64,000 nucleotides of DNA from Eumeta japonica (GCA_005406025.1 BGZK01000294.1:62001-126000), one strand, 5' to 3'; counted from the stretch's first letter, positions 24,001 to 39,000 are shown. Translations and numbers: made by a program. Notes: a model not told the origin generated them from the letters alone.

Positions 24001-27000
24001 TTTGAGACTCAAAAATGGAGAAAACAATGTTGATCTTTGTAAACAATTTGGAGTTTCACATTCTACAATATCAACAATGTGGAAAAACCGTGCTAAAATT
24101 CTGGAGTGTTTTGAATCAAAATCCCTGAAAATAAAGAAAAATCGTAATCCAACTCATCAAGATATTGAAAATGCTCTTCTAGTGTGGTTTAAAGATTAGA
24201 GAAGCCAAAATGTACCCATAAGCAGTCCTCTTTTGCAACAGAAAGCTAATCATTTTGCCAGACAGCTTGGGAAAACAAACTTTGAATGTTCAGGAAGCTG
24301 GATTTACAGATTTAGACAACGTCATGATATAGTGGTTGGTAAAGTTTATGGAGAATCCGCCAGTGTGTCGCAAAATGACTGTGACAATTGGTTGAGAACA
24401 GTTTTACCAAAATTAACTGAAGGGTATACCTTTACAGACAGGATTATTTTTTAAATTGACTCCAGATAGAACATTAAAATTCAAAGGAGAAAAGTGTGCT
24501 GGCAGCAAACTATCAAAAGATAGAATAACCGTGCTTGTTGCTTCAAATATGGCAGGCGAAAAACGAAAATTACTGGTTATAGGGAAGGCGAAAAAACCAA
24601 GGTGTTTCAATAACGTAAAAACTTTGTCACTTGATTATGAAGCCAACAAAAAAGCGTGGATGACATCGAAGATTTTTGAGAAAGTCTTAAGAAAATGGGA
24701 CTCTCAGCTAAGAGGTAACAAAAAGATCATTTTATTTATCGATAATTGTCCAGCTCACCCACAAATTCAAAATTTGACCAACATCAAACTGGCATTTTTT
24801 CCACCAAATACCACATCAGTTATTCAGCCTATTGATCCTATTGATCAAGGTATAATTAAGACTCTTAAAAGCCATTATTGAAAGCTTCTAGTGGAGAAAA
24901 TGGTAAACGACATTGAAAAAAGTACTACCCTATTTGCTGTCTAATCTTCTGGATGCCATTGAAATAATAACAACAGCATGGGCACGAGTTACTCCAGATA
25001 CAATTAAAAAATGTTTTTCATATGCTGGGTTTGGTAAATTTTCAACTTTTAATACAACTGATGAAGATTCTGATGATGAATTGGACAATTTGCCATTGGC
25101 GAGATTATCATCAGCGGAAGCAACAGTTACGGATTGGGAAACTTATGTGAATATTGACAATCAAGTTATCACTACTGATAACTTGACTGATAATGAAATT
25201 ATTGAGTCTATGCTTCAAACACAAGAAAAGGAGGATGAAGAAGAGGAATAAGATTGCAATCTATGTGAGATTCCAACAACTAAAGATGCATTATGTGCTC
25301 TAACAACTCTCAAACAGTACTGTTTATTTGGTGAAGGCCAAAATTATTTAGATGTAGAAGCTATTATGAAGATGGAATACACCTTACAGCGTGCACAAAA
25401 AACGAAACTTAAACAGTGCACTATAACACGTTTTTTTAATAACACCCGTGTATAAAATAATTAAATAAATAATAAGTAAATACATATGTACATGGCTTAT
25501 TATTTCTGATATAGAGACCTCCAGATATAGCGACGACATTAAAGTGGTCCCTCCGCCGTCTTTATAACCGAAATTCACTGTATGTAAGACTTTAAAAAAT
25601 ATGTAAAAATACTGTATTTTATTTTTGAATGTATAATATAATAAAATGAGTATATATAGAATAAAAAGAATGACAGAGAAAATATGAAATTACACAAAAA
25701 TTACAATTCCATATGAAATAGTCATTATTCTTTTGAATGAGTATTCAATACATTTTTTACATAATGAAATTATTTGATGTTAGATAAATAACATACAATT
25801 AAAATTTCTTAATTTATATATTCTCTATTTTCATAAATTTTGGATATTTGTTATTATTATTTCTAATTATTTAAGGTTCTTATAAAAGGTTCTATAACAT
25901 CCTCTGTATTTCAAAATATAACAGAGTTCATTCCGAAAATGATCAATTGCTTTAAGTAGTAGGTTATATATATTAGTAAAAACTATTACTTTAACATTGA
26001 GATAGCAATGTTTTATATCATGGAAAGCAAGTTGTTGTCTTTTTATTAGCATAACAGTGTTGTATCAGCTATAAGTGCTATAAACTATATTGCAAAAATC
26101 CCTAAAAATGCTGATTTTGTCATTTATATAAACTGAAAAAGGTTGTATCACTTATATAGAAAAAAACCATATTATCATGTCATTTTAAGAACTTAGACAT
26201 CTTATATGTTTTTATGTTATCTATATAAGTAAAGAACAATTTTTCTATTTTTTTTTTCTTCAACATTTTTGTCTCAGTAGTTTCAGAAATAACGGGGGGA
26301 AATGGTCAATTTTGATGTATTTTCTTAAATAAAAATATTTTAAAATTAATAAATAACATAATTACATATTTGAGACCATTACAACTTGCCCATTCATTTG
26401 ATATCTTACAAGTTACAGTTTCCAAAACTTTTTTTTTTAATTCTTCACCTTTTTCCCCCAAAGATGGCCCCATATTAAAATTTCATTTATTTATACATCC
26501 ATGTTTAGGTCACAATAGTTCATATATGTATCAAATGTCAATTTAATCAATCGAATAGGTTTGGGGTAAACTGACTGTGACAGATAAACGGACACAGATG
26601 CATGAGTGATTCTATAGCCTTTCTTTCCTCTTATAGAGAGCCTTCCTTTTTTTGTTTATTTGAATGTCCAAAACCCTAAAAATATATGTCTTTAAAGATA
26701 ATCACTTTTCTGGTTGAATATGTTAGATTTCATTTCAATAGGCCTAGAGGAGAATGGAAAGGCTTTGATATATAATAGTTATGACATATTGACGGCATTG
26801 ATAGATGGACAGATGATAGCAAATATAGTTTACTAAAGAATTTTTATACATATGTTCTGTTTAGAATAATAAGAATCAATGTGGTGAGAAAGTGAGTTTT
26901 GTGATTTGAATTTTTATTTTGTGTAGTAATGACATAACATATTCAAGTATGACATAATACTTTGTCAATATATTACCATAATGTATTTGGATATCTTTGT

Positions 27001-30000
27001 GAACATTTTCATTTTAAGCCGTGAAGTCTGTGTGTTATTTCTATCTGTTTAATATTTATAATTTTTTGTGCACTTAAGTTTACATGAGACGACATTACAA
27101 CTCTGACAGGTACGAGAAGCGAAGGGCCCGATAGAATTTGAAGGTGAACCGACTGCATACAATGACTCACTGCCAGGGTCACCGGAGCTAGCTGACGATA
27201 ACCCAGCGCGGGACACGTGCAGCCGTATTCGCCCTCTACATAGGGACTGTTTTAAGAAACGAAAACTCCTGCAACTGCATAAACTCCACCATGCCACTGA
27301 TAAAGCTGGAAAACCTGCAGATATCAGGTTTGCCTAATTAATTATTTATAATTTCAAAGCGACAACGATGCAATAGTATCTTAGGTGTCAATTGACTCTA
27401 TAAGTGTTGTACTTTTTATGCATGGCGCATCAGCGACAATAACATGGATAATCTCATTTACACAAAATATTATGTAAATTGTTTTTTGCTTTATGTTTCA
27501 TTAGAAATGTGGAATTTCCGTGAACATATTTACATACCTAAATCTGATATTCCATAGAAGGAAGTATCTCATAATTATTTATGCTTTTTGAAGAGAATTG
27601 TTATCAATATTAAATGTATTGAGAGTCAATAGTTTAATTAAACCCAGAATATATCTACTTTTGTTATTTTTATTGGGAATTATAGGTCCCATTCTATATA
27701 AAGAACTGGTCACTTATTACAAAATCATTTATAAGGGAACATCTACCGATCCCTTTCAATTTGAACTTTCTCTCCCCCTCTTAGTGAGATTTAATGGGAT
27801 TCGTCCTCCTCCTCAATTGAGATATGCTACAGTTGTTAAAGGACTAAGCGCTTCTTCCACATCCTCCTTTTTAAAGGTTTTAAAAGGCTTAACAAATGTT
27901 AAAAGAAACACATGAAACACAATTATTTTTAAAAGTTAGTTCAAAAGGAGGCAGTGGAAGAGGCCCCAAATTAATTTTAAAAAACAAAAAAAAAATAGTA
28001 CAATGCATTTATTTAAATTTGATACAATTTAGGTTCCATACACAATAACAAACATTACTTTATTCCAGTTAAAGAAAAAATTAATACTTTTTTTGTTATC
28101 TATATAATAATGTATATAAAAGTTGACTTGAGATTTCCAATCAGGTCCCCCTAAGTTTATATGGGATTTTACAGGACTCCTCCCCCCTCGTTTTGAGCTC
28201 ACTTATGTGAGCACATATTTAATGATGTCTCTTAATAAATTATAATGTAGAATTTCACATAGATATGTATTGTCTAATATTAAAAATAAATTTTTCATTA
28301 TTGTTCACTTCATCAATAATTTGAAATGTCTGTTGTTCTTAAACCATACTTTGTATGTAAGTAAAACAGCCAAAAAGCATTATCCTGTCCATATTGTCAA
28401 ATCTACCGAAAGCAGTCTTATCATAACAATATTCATTTGTAAGTTATTATTTATAATTATTATTAAATATAAAGCGTGTATCAAAAATCTCATCAAAAAT
28501 CTATGATTTCTTATCTGCAAAATTACAAATTGATTGGTCTACAATAATTTAATAAGGAATTTCATGGAACATTGATCACTTATGCAACATGATGTGACTT
28601 TTTTCAGGTGCGGATGCCAATGGCCAGTGTCAGGGTGCACCGTTTGCACGGGCCGCCCCGTGGCTACACAACCGCCGCCGCCGCATTCTACGCTAGCAGC
28701 GCGACAGCGACTGGCATTACTTGATCCCGGCTATCACAACCCACTCAGCGACATCAATGGTTCGTTCAGATCAATATGGACTAGAGTGTTTTCTGAGGTC
28801 TCGCATCGGATATAGAGAAAATGAAACAAGTTACAAATGTGCATGATTTTCAAAGCAAAAAATATTTTCCTTTTTCATCCATTTTTATGTTGAGATGAAT
28901 TGAAGTCATTAGAAATTTGTGTGTATAGATAAATACCTAAAATATCTCACATGGACTATGTTTAGATGTTCATTTCTAGCCTTGAGTAATGATCGTGGGC
29001 ATGGCAGAAGAAACATAAAAGTACACAGTCAATTGCATGGAGATGAAATTCCCGTGCAGTATGTGTTGCATGCCCATGAAAGATGAATATAAAAACAGCG
29101 GTAGTATAGGACACTGGCTTGTAAGAAAAGAAGCAGTAGAAGAGGAAATAAAGTGACATGCCCAATCACTTTTTATTATATTATTAGATAAACAGAGTAA
29201 TCAAAGATTGTGTGTAGTGAAAGGATCAATATGGTCTTCTATTTTGTTTATTTCTCTTAATGAAAGTAATCAGGTATTGTACAGGGCTGCATTATACTGT
29301 TTACAATGCAGCCCTGACAGTTTGACTGTTTCTATCCTTATTGAAGATCATTGTCATTTCATAGAATTATTATCTACGAATATCTATGGCAGTTAGATAA
29401 TGAAATAATTGAAATTTAGCTTTTCGAAAATGATTAATTCTTCCATTGGTTACATTAAACTTGAAATAAATTAATTCTCTCAAAATACTCCTTGTGTGAT
29501 ATTTTCTGTGAAGCCCTCTTTGGAATCAGAGAAATTTTTTTTCTACTGTTGCTGAAACAATTCTATAATCACTAGTAAACGATATTTATGCATATTTAAT
29601 ATATTGCCTTAAAATGAATTAAAAATTTGTAAAGTGCGGCTTCGATGATAATTTTGTCTCCCAAAAATCTAAATTTGTTGCAGCATAGTCTATTCTTATA
29701 AGATGGATAAAATTGGATAAATATTGGATATATAAATATATCCATGAAACTGTAATTCTCTGAAGATCGAATTGTCCCTGTATGTCTAATGAGTTCTTTA
29801 AATCTCTCTGCTATTTCAGATTATGAAATTTTTGTTGATTATAATATATTTGTCTGTTTCTGCCAATTTACATCAATGCCTAATGCAGATAATATTGATA
29901 ATTATACTGAAGGCCAATATAAAATTTATTCAAAATTTTGCACCATTTGACATAAGCTTTACTTGTCTACCGTAACACATGCACTGTAATAAATTTTATT

Positions 30001-33000
30001 TTCTCCACATTGCACATACGAATAAGTGTCACTGTAGTCATAGTTAAAATAATATTAGGTGTACAACTTTGCTTCCGCTATTTTGCAATAGATGGCTGTA
30101 GCGGTAAGTGGGAGTCAAAATAAATAGATCGTTGATGTCATACAATAAGCTTAGGTATTTGTAAACATAACACCATCGAAATATTAGTCGACTTGTGTCT
30201 GCATCATAAAGTTATTCTCAATTAAACATGTCAGCTTACGAGCGAAATTCTCGTCATTTGCGGGAGGCTTTAATTTTCTGCTTTAATATGAAGAAATCTG
30301 CAGCTGAGGCTCATCGAATGCTCTCAAATACCTATGGTGAGGCCGCTATTAGTGAAAGAACGTGCCGAGAGTAGTTTCAACCCTTCAAGAACGATGATTT
30401 TGACGTCGGAGACCAGCATGGCGGTGGAAGAGAGAAGGTTGTCCAAGATGCAAAATTGGAGGCATTACTTGATAAAGACTCGTGTCAAACGCAACAAGAA
30501 TGGGCAGGATCATTGGGAGTGACGCAACAAGCCATTTCAAAATGCCTGAAAGTCACGGGAATGATTCAGAAACAAGGACATTGGATGCCGTACGAGTTGA
30601 AGTTGAGAGATGTTGAACGGCGTTTGTTTGCTTGTAAACAGCTGCTTGTAAGGCAAAGATGAAAGGGATTTCTGCATTGCATTGTGACTGGGAATGAAAA
30701 ATGGGTTCATTACGATGATCCCAAGCGCAGAAAATCATGGGGATATGCCGGCTATGCTTCCACGTTGACGGCCAAACTGAATATTTACGGTTCCAAGATC
30801 ATGCTCAGTATTTGGTGAGACCAGCTCAGCGTAGTGTATTATGAGTTGTTAAAACCGACTGAAACAATCACAGGCGATCGTTATCGAACGCAATTAATAT
30901 GTTTGAGCCGAGCATTGAAAGACAAATGGCCGCAATACAACAAGAGACATGATAAAGTGATTTTACAGCATGACAATGCTCGACCCCATGTTGCGAAAGT
31001 GGTTAAGACATACTTGGAAACGTTGAAATGGGAAGTCCTACCCCAACCGCCGTATTCTCCAGACGTTGCTCCCTCGGCCTATCACTTGTTTCGATCAATG
31101 GCACACAGCCTGGTTGACCAGCACTTCCGGTCTTCTGAAGAAATAAAAAATTAAATCGATTCATGGATCGCTTCAAAAGATGACCAGTTTTTTCAACGCG
31201 GGATTCGTACGCTGCCCGAAAGATGGGAGAAAGTACTGTCCAGCAATGGACAATACTTTGAATCATAAATGTATAACCAGTTTTTTACAATAAAGCCTTG
31301 AATTTCGGAAAAAAAACGGCGGAAGCAAAGTTGTACACTTACTGTCTTATTCAGAGTCGCTAGTCTAAATTTAAAACATGCTTAGACAACAGTTTAACAT
31401 GAGTTTACAAAAAAGTCTATTCAGAAATCTTGTTTAATTTATAAACACTGTTTAAACCTCGTCTAAACTCGTTTAAGGCAAAGGCTGTTTAACAGTGGTC
31501 TAAGGATTGTTTTACCGAATATTTGACATAGGTTGCCAAAAATGACATTTGATTATCGTGTTTTTGTCATCAAGTTAAAGATTGATTTCTATAAATTGCG
31601 AATTATTAATTCGAAGTGCATTCATAATGGAAGAATTATCTGAAATTAAAGAATTTCGCAAATGTTTCAATAAATATAAATTTTATATATACGTATGTAT
31701 ATGTAATTATATAAATACATACTTTTCATTACTTGGATGCCAGATATTAAATATTTTTAAAACATTTTTTGATCAGAATGTTGCCATTATAATGTTTAAA
31801 CACTGTTTTAGTTAGACTGCAGTCTAAGTGACATTCTGAATTGCTTAATGCCTAAACAGTGTTTCGTTAAACTACCGTTGAACGATGTTTTGAATAAGGA
31901 TTCTGAATAAGGCAGCTAGTATATTATTCATTAACAGATGGAAGTGAATGACTACTAAGCCATGTGCTATTTAAGGTCCAAGCAATGGGCGGGGTTCTCA
32001 AACCTCACGAATTGGGGTTTGTACTTTCTCACCAGTGATTCATAGTACTTTGCATTACACATACGGAAAAGCAAATGATGAATTTTTCGATTTAATACCA
32101 AAAAACTCCAGTTCAATCACAATTTCCTCATTATTTTTGATCTAGAACTAATAAATCTATGAAATCAAGCAAGTGGTTAGCATCCCAGGATAATTTTTGT
32201 GAACTTAGAAATAAACACAATTTTCATTTTAGCATTTTATAATATTCTCTTTTGATGTCATTAAAAAAAAAAAAAACTAAAAATCAATTTTCACATTTCT
32301 TAATTAATGTGTTATAAATAGATTTTCATACATTTTTCCAATTATATATATGGCAGTAATGACAATATTATATACACTTAATACATAATCATAATATCAA
32401 GAAATGTTAAGATCTAACTCATGATCTGTGGTATAACAGTTGAATATATGTCATGTTTCTTGGACTCTCCATCATCAGGCAAATTAGCGAGAGCAGTATC
32501 ATGAATGAAGTTGACAGTTAAAGTCTAGAATATTCAAAGTACTAAATTAATAAAATTATATCATAAAAAAGTACATCATAACATAAAATTCATGTGACTT
32601 TTGTATTGTAAAAAAAGAATACTAATTGTAAGAATATACTGTAATGTTATTTAATGACAATTTTTTTTCATTTTCATCTTTTACAGACTAAACCAGAGTA
32701 GAAATGTTTATTTAAATTTATTTTATAAAATTTCAATGCAATCCAAATTTGAAGCAAGTCAGTCACTAATGTATTAAAAAATTGCAGATGTGTCTCCATC
32801 AATTCATTTGGCGGCGCTGTCGTCTCGCGCATGGTTCAGGTCACGTTGCAAGTCTGGCCGCGGTGTGCATCACGCGTCTGCTGCGTCCGCGCACCCCCGC
32901 CAACGAGCTCGGCGCACCTTCCGCGCGTCGCCGTCACCCTACCAGTGAGTTATTGTATACAATATTATATAAAAAATTTGTCCTGAATAAAGTGGACTAT

Positions 33001-36000
33001 AGTGTAGTAAAAATACAGAGTTCACCAATAGACTACTCCCTAAGCACTTAGTTATAGGATTATTTAGGCAATAAGTGAATATATTTATATGCATATAAAA
33101 ATTATATTTAATTTGTCTAAATGATTTAGTGCTACATAAGATTTCTAGAAAACTCAATCTCCTGTGTTATTTGATTGTATTGTACTCCTGCATAATAATG
33201 AAGCACAGAGCTATACATTAATGAATTAACCTAACTTAGCATTGCAAATAACTGGAATTTAAATGTAATTGAAAATAATGACCATGACATTGAATTGAAT
33301 TGTTTATGAATGACACTGAGTCATTCATAAACAATTGAATGTTTTAAATCTTTTGCGTTTAACTTCGGTAAAGAAGTTGCACAGACTACACTTCAATATT
33401 GTTTCATTTTGTGCATTATGCAATGCATTGATAATTGTGCTGAATATGCTTGTATACTCAGAAACATAGAATAGAAATTTGTACTTTATGTAATTGGCAT
33501 AACCATGTTATTAACAGTTACATATACATATGTACTTGTTATAAAATAAATAAAAGACAATATTCTATAGTTTATTATATTGGCCCTGAATGTTGATGTG
33601 TGAACAAAATATAATTTTATTTTCATATTATCAACTTTTAAACATACAATAAGCTTCAAATTTAAAATGTGTCCAAATTAATAATTATCTTATATAGTGG
33701 ATAATAATGACGAATCGAAAATAGATATTAAGCCGAAACTGAATTTTAATCAATATTTTAGTTTTTGCTGAAACGCAAACTTCTAAGGCATTTTAAGTTA
33801 ATTTTAGTCTATCTTTAACTCATTTTATACTTGTCATATGGAAAGTTAATGCTGTTAAATATAATAAAATAGAACATTTAAAGTAACAAAAATATAATTT
33901 TTAGTGTAATGTTTAGATATCACAATAGAAATCCTAATAGGTACTAACTTTTTTCCATAGTAATATTTTTATAATATATATTTATAGCAATAGAGAACCT
34001 ACATTAATTATTATAAATTACATATTCCGTAAATTTTAATTATCTAACTGACATATCACAAAAATTAAAAGTCTTTTTATGAAAATAAAGTAAAACAAAA
34101 ATTAACAAATTATTTTAAAGTAATCATCATTAAATAGCATTATAAGATAAGCTAAGAAAAATAGTTTTACCACATTTGCTCTTAATAAATTAGTTTTATT
34201 GTCAGCTTGAACAGAATGTCAATCGGCGATGTCATATGGAGTAAATCAAACATGATTTTAAAATACACAAACATAGATTTTGTTTGGTAAGAGGGGCACA
34301 TCGAAATGATTGGAAATAAATAGAACAAGATGGAGGACATTACTAAATTATTTCTTTATTGTTTTTTAAAGCATTCTCCATGACAATTTACACCCTTTTG
34401 CATTCATTAAAACCAATTATAGAAACAAACTCCAGTCTGAAGCTGATGTTGACAAAATGGTTGATTTGTAAGTTTCTATTGCTGCTTCTGGAACATTTAA
34501 ACTGCTGACATTCTAATAAATCTTTCGTGTTTTAGGAAATATAAAGAAATCATTAGGGCTGACATCAGGACTGTATGTAAGAAGGAAATTCAACATTTTA
34601 CTGCCTTAAAAATATTTTTCTATGAATGGTGTGTGAGACCGCATTGTGATGACGTAAGATGATGTGACATTTCGAGTTATCTGTATGAAGTTCAGCTATC
34701 ATTTCTGGCAAATAAACCATGGTGTACCTATACATGGTGGCCATTCTGTGTTCCTGCAATGAAATGTGGCAATATGGCTTTTTCCATACAAATGAAACTA
34801 CCATTTTCATAGACATTCTGCAGGAACGCACTATTTGGCTCAATTTCTTTTTTGAAGACCCAAATTGCCGATTAGTGTTTTCTTTAAGGCTCATGAATAA
34901 ATCCATAATTTGTCATCTGAAACGTTGTTATAAATGATGATTTTTCTTCATTAAAGATTGCAGAGTAGACCGGCGCCAATTAATACAAGCTGCCTTTTGC
35001 TTTTCAGACTTATTATGGAGTGTCCAAGGGGAAATTCGCTTTCAGACACCCAATTCATTGTGCAAAATTGTATAAATTACTGTCATTCCAATACCCAAAG
35101 TTGTTTGAATCTGGTCATATGTCGCATGTCAGTCATCTTGTATAATTTCTTGCACATCATTGAAGTTTTTAGTCTATTTTTGGTTGACCTGTAAAAGGCA
35201 TTGTGTTGAGAAAAGCATGACCTCGTAGGAACTACATACCAGCGGTATATTGTCATTTGACTAGGTGCTTTAATATTATAAATAGAAACAAGCTCAGCAA
35301 GACACTCATCTGGCGATAATCCTCGGCTAAAGTTGTGATAAATTATGGCATGGAAATTTTCATGCCTGAGCTCAATTTTATTATTGTTTTGTCAACTTTA
35401 AACTGAAATATTTTTTGTTTAAACATTTTTTTATTAATTGTGAAAACATCATCATACTCCTAAATGGCAAATATTCACATAACAATATAGGGTTTTATTC
35501 TAACTCAGTTTAAAGTATTCAATTATTTCATTGTAGCCCTCATATGGATGCTGTGTTGGTATCGACCAACCGACACAGCAGCCGAACATGGAGGAGCCTA
35601 AAGTTCAGTCAGTTATTGGTGGAAAATCTTAGGTTTAAATATTAGGTGCAAAATGTATTTTACATTCCTTATAAATTTTATAAGCTTAATTTTTGTTTGT
35701 GTAGTTATTATTTTAGATTAATAATTGTTAAAATTAAGATTATCCAAACAATTATTAGAATACTGTATTTGAACGAATTATCTTTAGTGTGTACTTTCTC
35801 ATCAGAATATTTAATTTGGATTTCAGTTTTGATATAAATCTTGACCTGAGTGTATTTACATGATTTTGATTTGAGATAAACATATTGTTTACAGAATTAA
35901 GAAGGGGTAGACCTCCATTGTCAAGAAAGATACGTGACTTGGAGGATTCACATGGTAACCAAGAGAGGTTAGAATTTATTGCTATTGTATGATATCGAGT

Positions 36001-39000
36001 ATAAGCATTATAATACTCATAATGAAATTGTCAGGGTTTTTTGTATGGATTATAACATTTCAGTCCACAAATATACCAACTATAGAATTGTGAAGTTTTA
36101 GTGATATGTCATACAAATTGTACGAACTCCATGAATAACATTTAAACATGGTGTTACAATCTATATAGAAGTAGATTATTCCTATGCAGGCATGTTTGTC
36201 AATTTTTAGTAGATAGCAATTAGGATTTAAAGATTTAGGAATTATAATGGTTTAGTATTTATGAAAAAAATCTCCTTAATTTCTTCAATCAAATAATCCT
36301 CTAAAATCCTATGATAGTTATTGATTTTTGATGAAATATTTAATGTATCATTAAACCTGCCGATTGAGACTAGGCATCTCTTAAGACTTGAATGCTTAAA
36401 TTTCTCTAGCTGTCCTGCATTATTGTGTCTCCATTGAATAATTGCTTCTTGATGCTGAAAACTCTCAACGCTGTCGCCATGATATCACTATTATTCTTCA
36501 AAGCAGATAAGAATAAATAGTTGTCACTAATTAGTAACAAGAATCCATTATTGTTAATGGTAAGACTATCAAATCCTAGTCTTTGCCATTCCCAGTAATA
36601 GACAAATAAACAATTTGTCATAATAATATAATCAATATGAAGAATAGAAAGTGATTTTAATAAAGTTGATAAGAATGTGCATCATGTTTAATGTATATAA
36701 AGTGAAGAAATTAGTGAAAAATTTAGGACATCATAAAAATATGAGAGAGTATGAGAGAATGAGTTAATTTTACGATTTTGTACATTATGGAACATGAAAG
36801 TATTCCATTTAATCTATTAATTAAATAAAAGTTTACAAGTATTGAGCAGAATGTAATGAAATCCAGATGTGTTAATATTATGATACATTTTATTTTTATT
36901 AAGTAAATATTACAGGTAATAAACATTTAACAGAACATAATATTATTTTTAATATTAGGAGTACAAATAAGATTCTGCCGTTTTTTGTCAGTAAAATAAT
37001 ATTTATTGTAAAAGAATGATAATTTAATTTTTATCGAATTATTGTCCATCACTAGCAACTACTTTTTTCTATCTTTCAAGCAGCTTTTGCATTCCAAGTC
37101 TGAAGAACTCCTTATCTTTTGAGGCTATCCACGAAACAACACAATTTTTGATATCTTCATATGATGTGAACCGCTGCTCTGACACAGCATGTGCCATTGA
37201 CCTGAACAGATGATAGTCGGGCGGCGCAATGTCTGGTAAATACGGCGGGTGGAGTAGTACTTCCCAATCAAGTGTTTTCAAATAGTTTTCACACCGCTAC
37301 ATGCGGACGAACATTATCATGTAGAAGAATAATTTTGTCGTGTCTGGAGTACTGTTAAGGGCGTTTTTCCTTCAGAGCTCTGCTCAATCTCATCAATTGT
37401 GTTTGGTATAGAGTTCTAGCGATTGTTTCACTTGGATTAAGCAACACATTATATGTCATTCCCAGCTAATCGCACCAAATACACAGCATGAGTTTTTTTC
37501 CATGAATATTCGGTTCTGCTGTGGATGTTGTTGCGTGGCCAGGTAGTCTCCATGATTTTTTTCCTTTTGAATTATCAAAATGTATCCACTTTTCATCATC
37601 AGTGACGATTCGATGTAAATAACTTTTTTTGTGCTTAACTAGCAGCATTTCATTCATGCATAATCGGCGTTGAACATCTCTCGGCTTTAATTTGTATGGA
37701 ACCCAATTACCTTGTTTATGAATCATTTCTAACGATTTTAAACAATGCGAGACTGCTGAGTGACTTCTATAGTAAGTGCCAAGTTCCTTTTGTACTTCAG
37801 ACGAATCTTCCCCCAATTCTGCATCCACATAATTTTTTGGCCTTCCACTGCGATCTTTATCTTCTATGTTAAAATCACCATTTTTGAACTTATGACACCA
37901 CTCACATGTTTTCTCACTCAAGGCAGCCTCATTATATGCTTCTACGAGCAATCGATGTGCCTCAGCTGCAGATTTTTTTAAATTAAAGAAGTAAATTAAA
38001 AGTTTCTGCAAATGATGCTTATTTGGCTCGAATTTTAGACATTTTTGAATAAACAAATATATATGATGCTAATATGAAGTTAATAATGTGCTAGGGTTAT
38101 GTTGTTCTTGAAAAAGCAACTAAATTTTCAAGCCAGTTATCATCTGCCAAATGTAACATAAGCCTCGTACCATGCCATCTCTTTTAAAACGGTAGAAACC
38201 TATTTGTACTGCTAATAGCATTGCACACTCCCTAAAGTAGAAATTTTCATTCCGATCTAGTATATTCTCTACACATATAAATTATTCAATAAAACATTTA
38301 AATTTACATATTCTTTGTATTTATGACAACTGTCTAAAATGTGTTAAAAACTGTTTATTTTATATTTAGCATGAGTCCCGGTAGCGGAGGTGGTGGACCG
38401 ATGCGGGCACGCGGGCGCGGCAGTACGGAGACGCGTGCGCGTCTCAACTCGTCCTATGACATCGACAACATAGTGATACCGCAGAGCGTGGCTGCCAGCA
38501 CGCGGCCTGAAATACTGCACTACAAGGAGATCGTCACGCCTAAGTATGATTTTATAAGCATTACTTTACCTTACTTTATTTTTATTTAAACTGTTCTATG
38601 TAAATACTTGTTTTATAGCATAAAAAGCATTTAACCAACATCCAATTTATTTGATATCCTTAATAATGAGATGTTCCTAGGGTTTATAAAGTTGATCTGT
38701 ACAATATGAATGTTTTATCATAGGTGGCGAATTATAGATGTGCCTGAAATACCTCTCAATAATGGTATTCTAAAGGGTCCCGGCCGCTCTCCTTTGGACA
38801 GTGAGGTAATTATTATATTGTATTCAAGACTCCTGATTTATTTGCTTGTGAATACAAAAGGGATTATTATTTTGTAAAGGTGGTCATAGTTACCAAGATA
38901 ATGAAGTTAATAAACCTACTGCACAAAGTAAGTAGGCCCAGAAGTCCACTCCAATGGGTTGCAATTTTCTATATTTTCATAATAACTCTACTTTTGTAAA

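Noticed and set aside
36406..36621. 71-codon minus-strand frame in NSL1 intron 7
   Set aside because: Low-complexity AT-driven composition, no motif and no splice partners.
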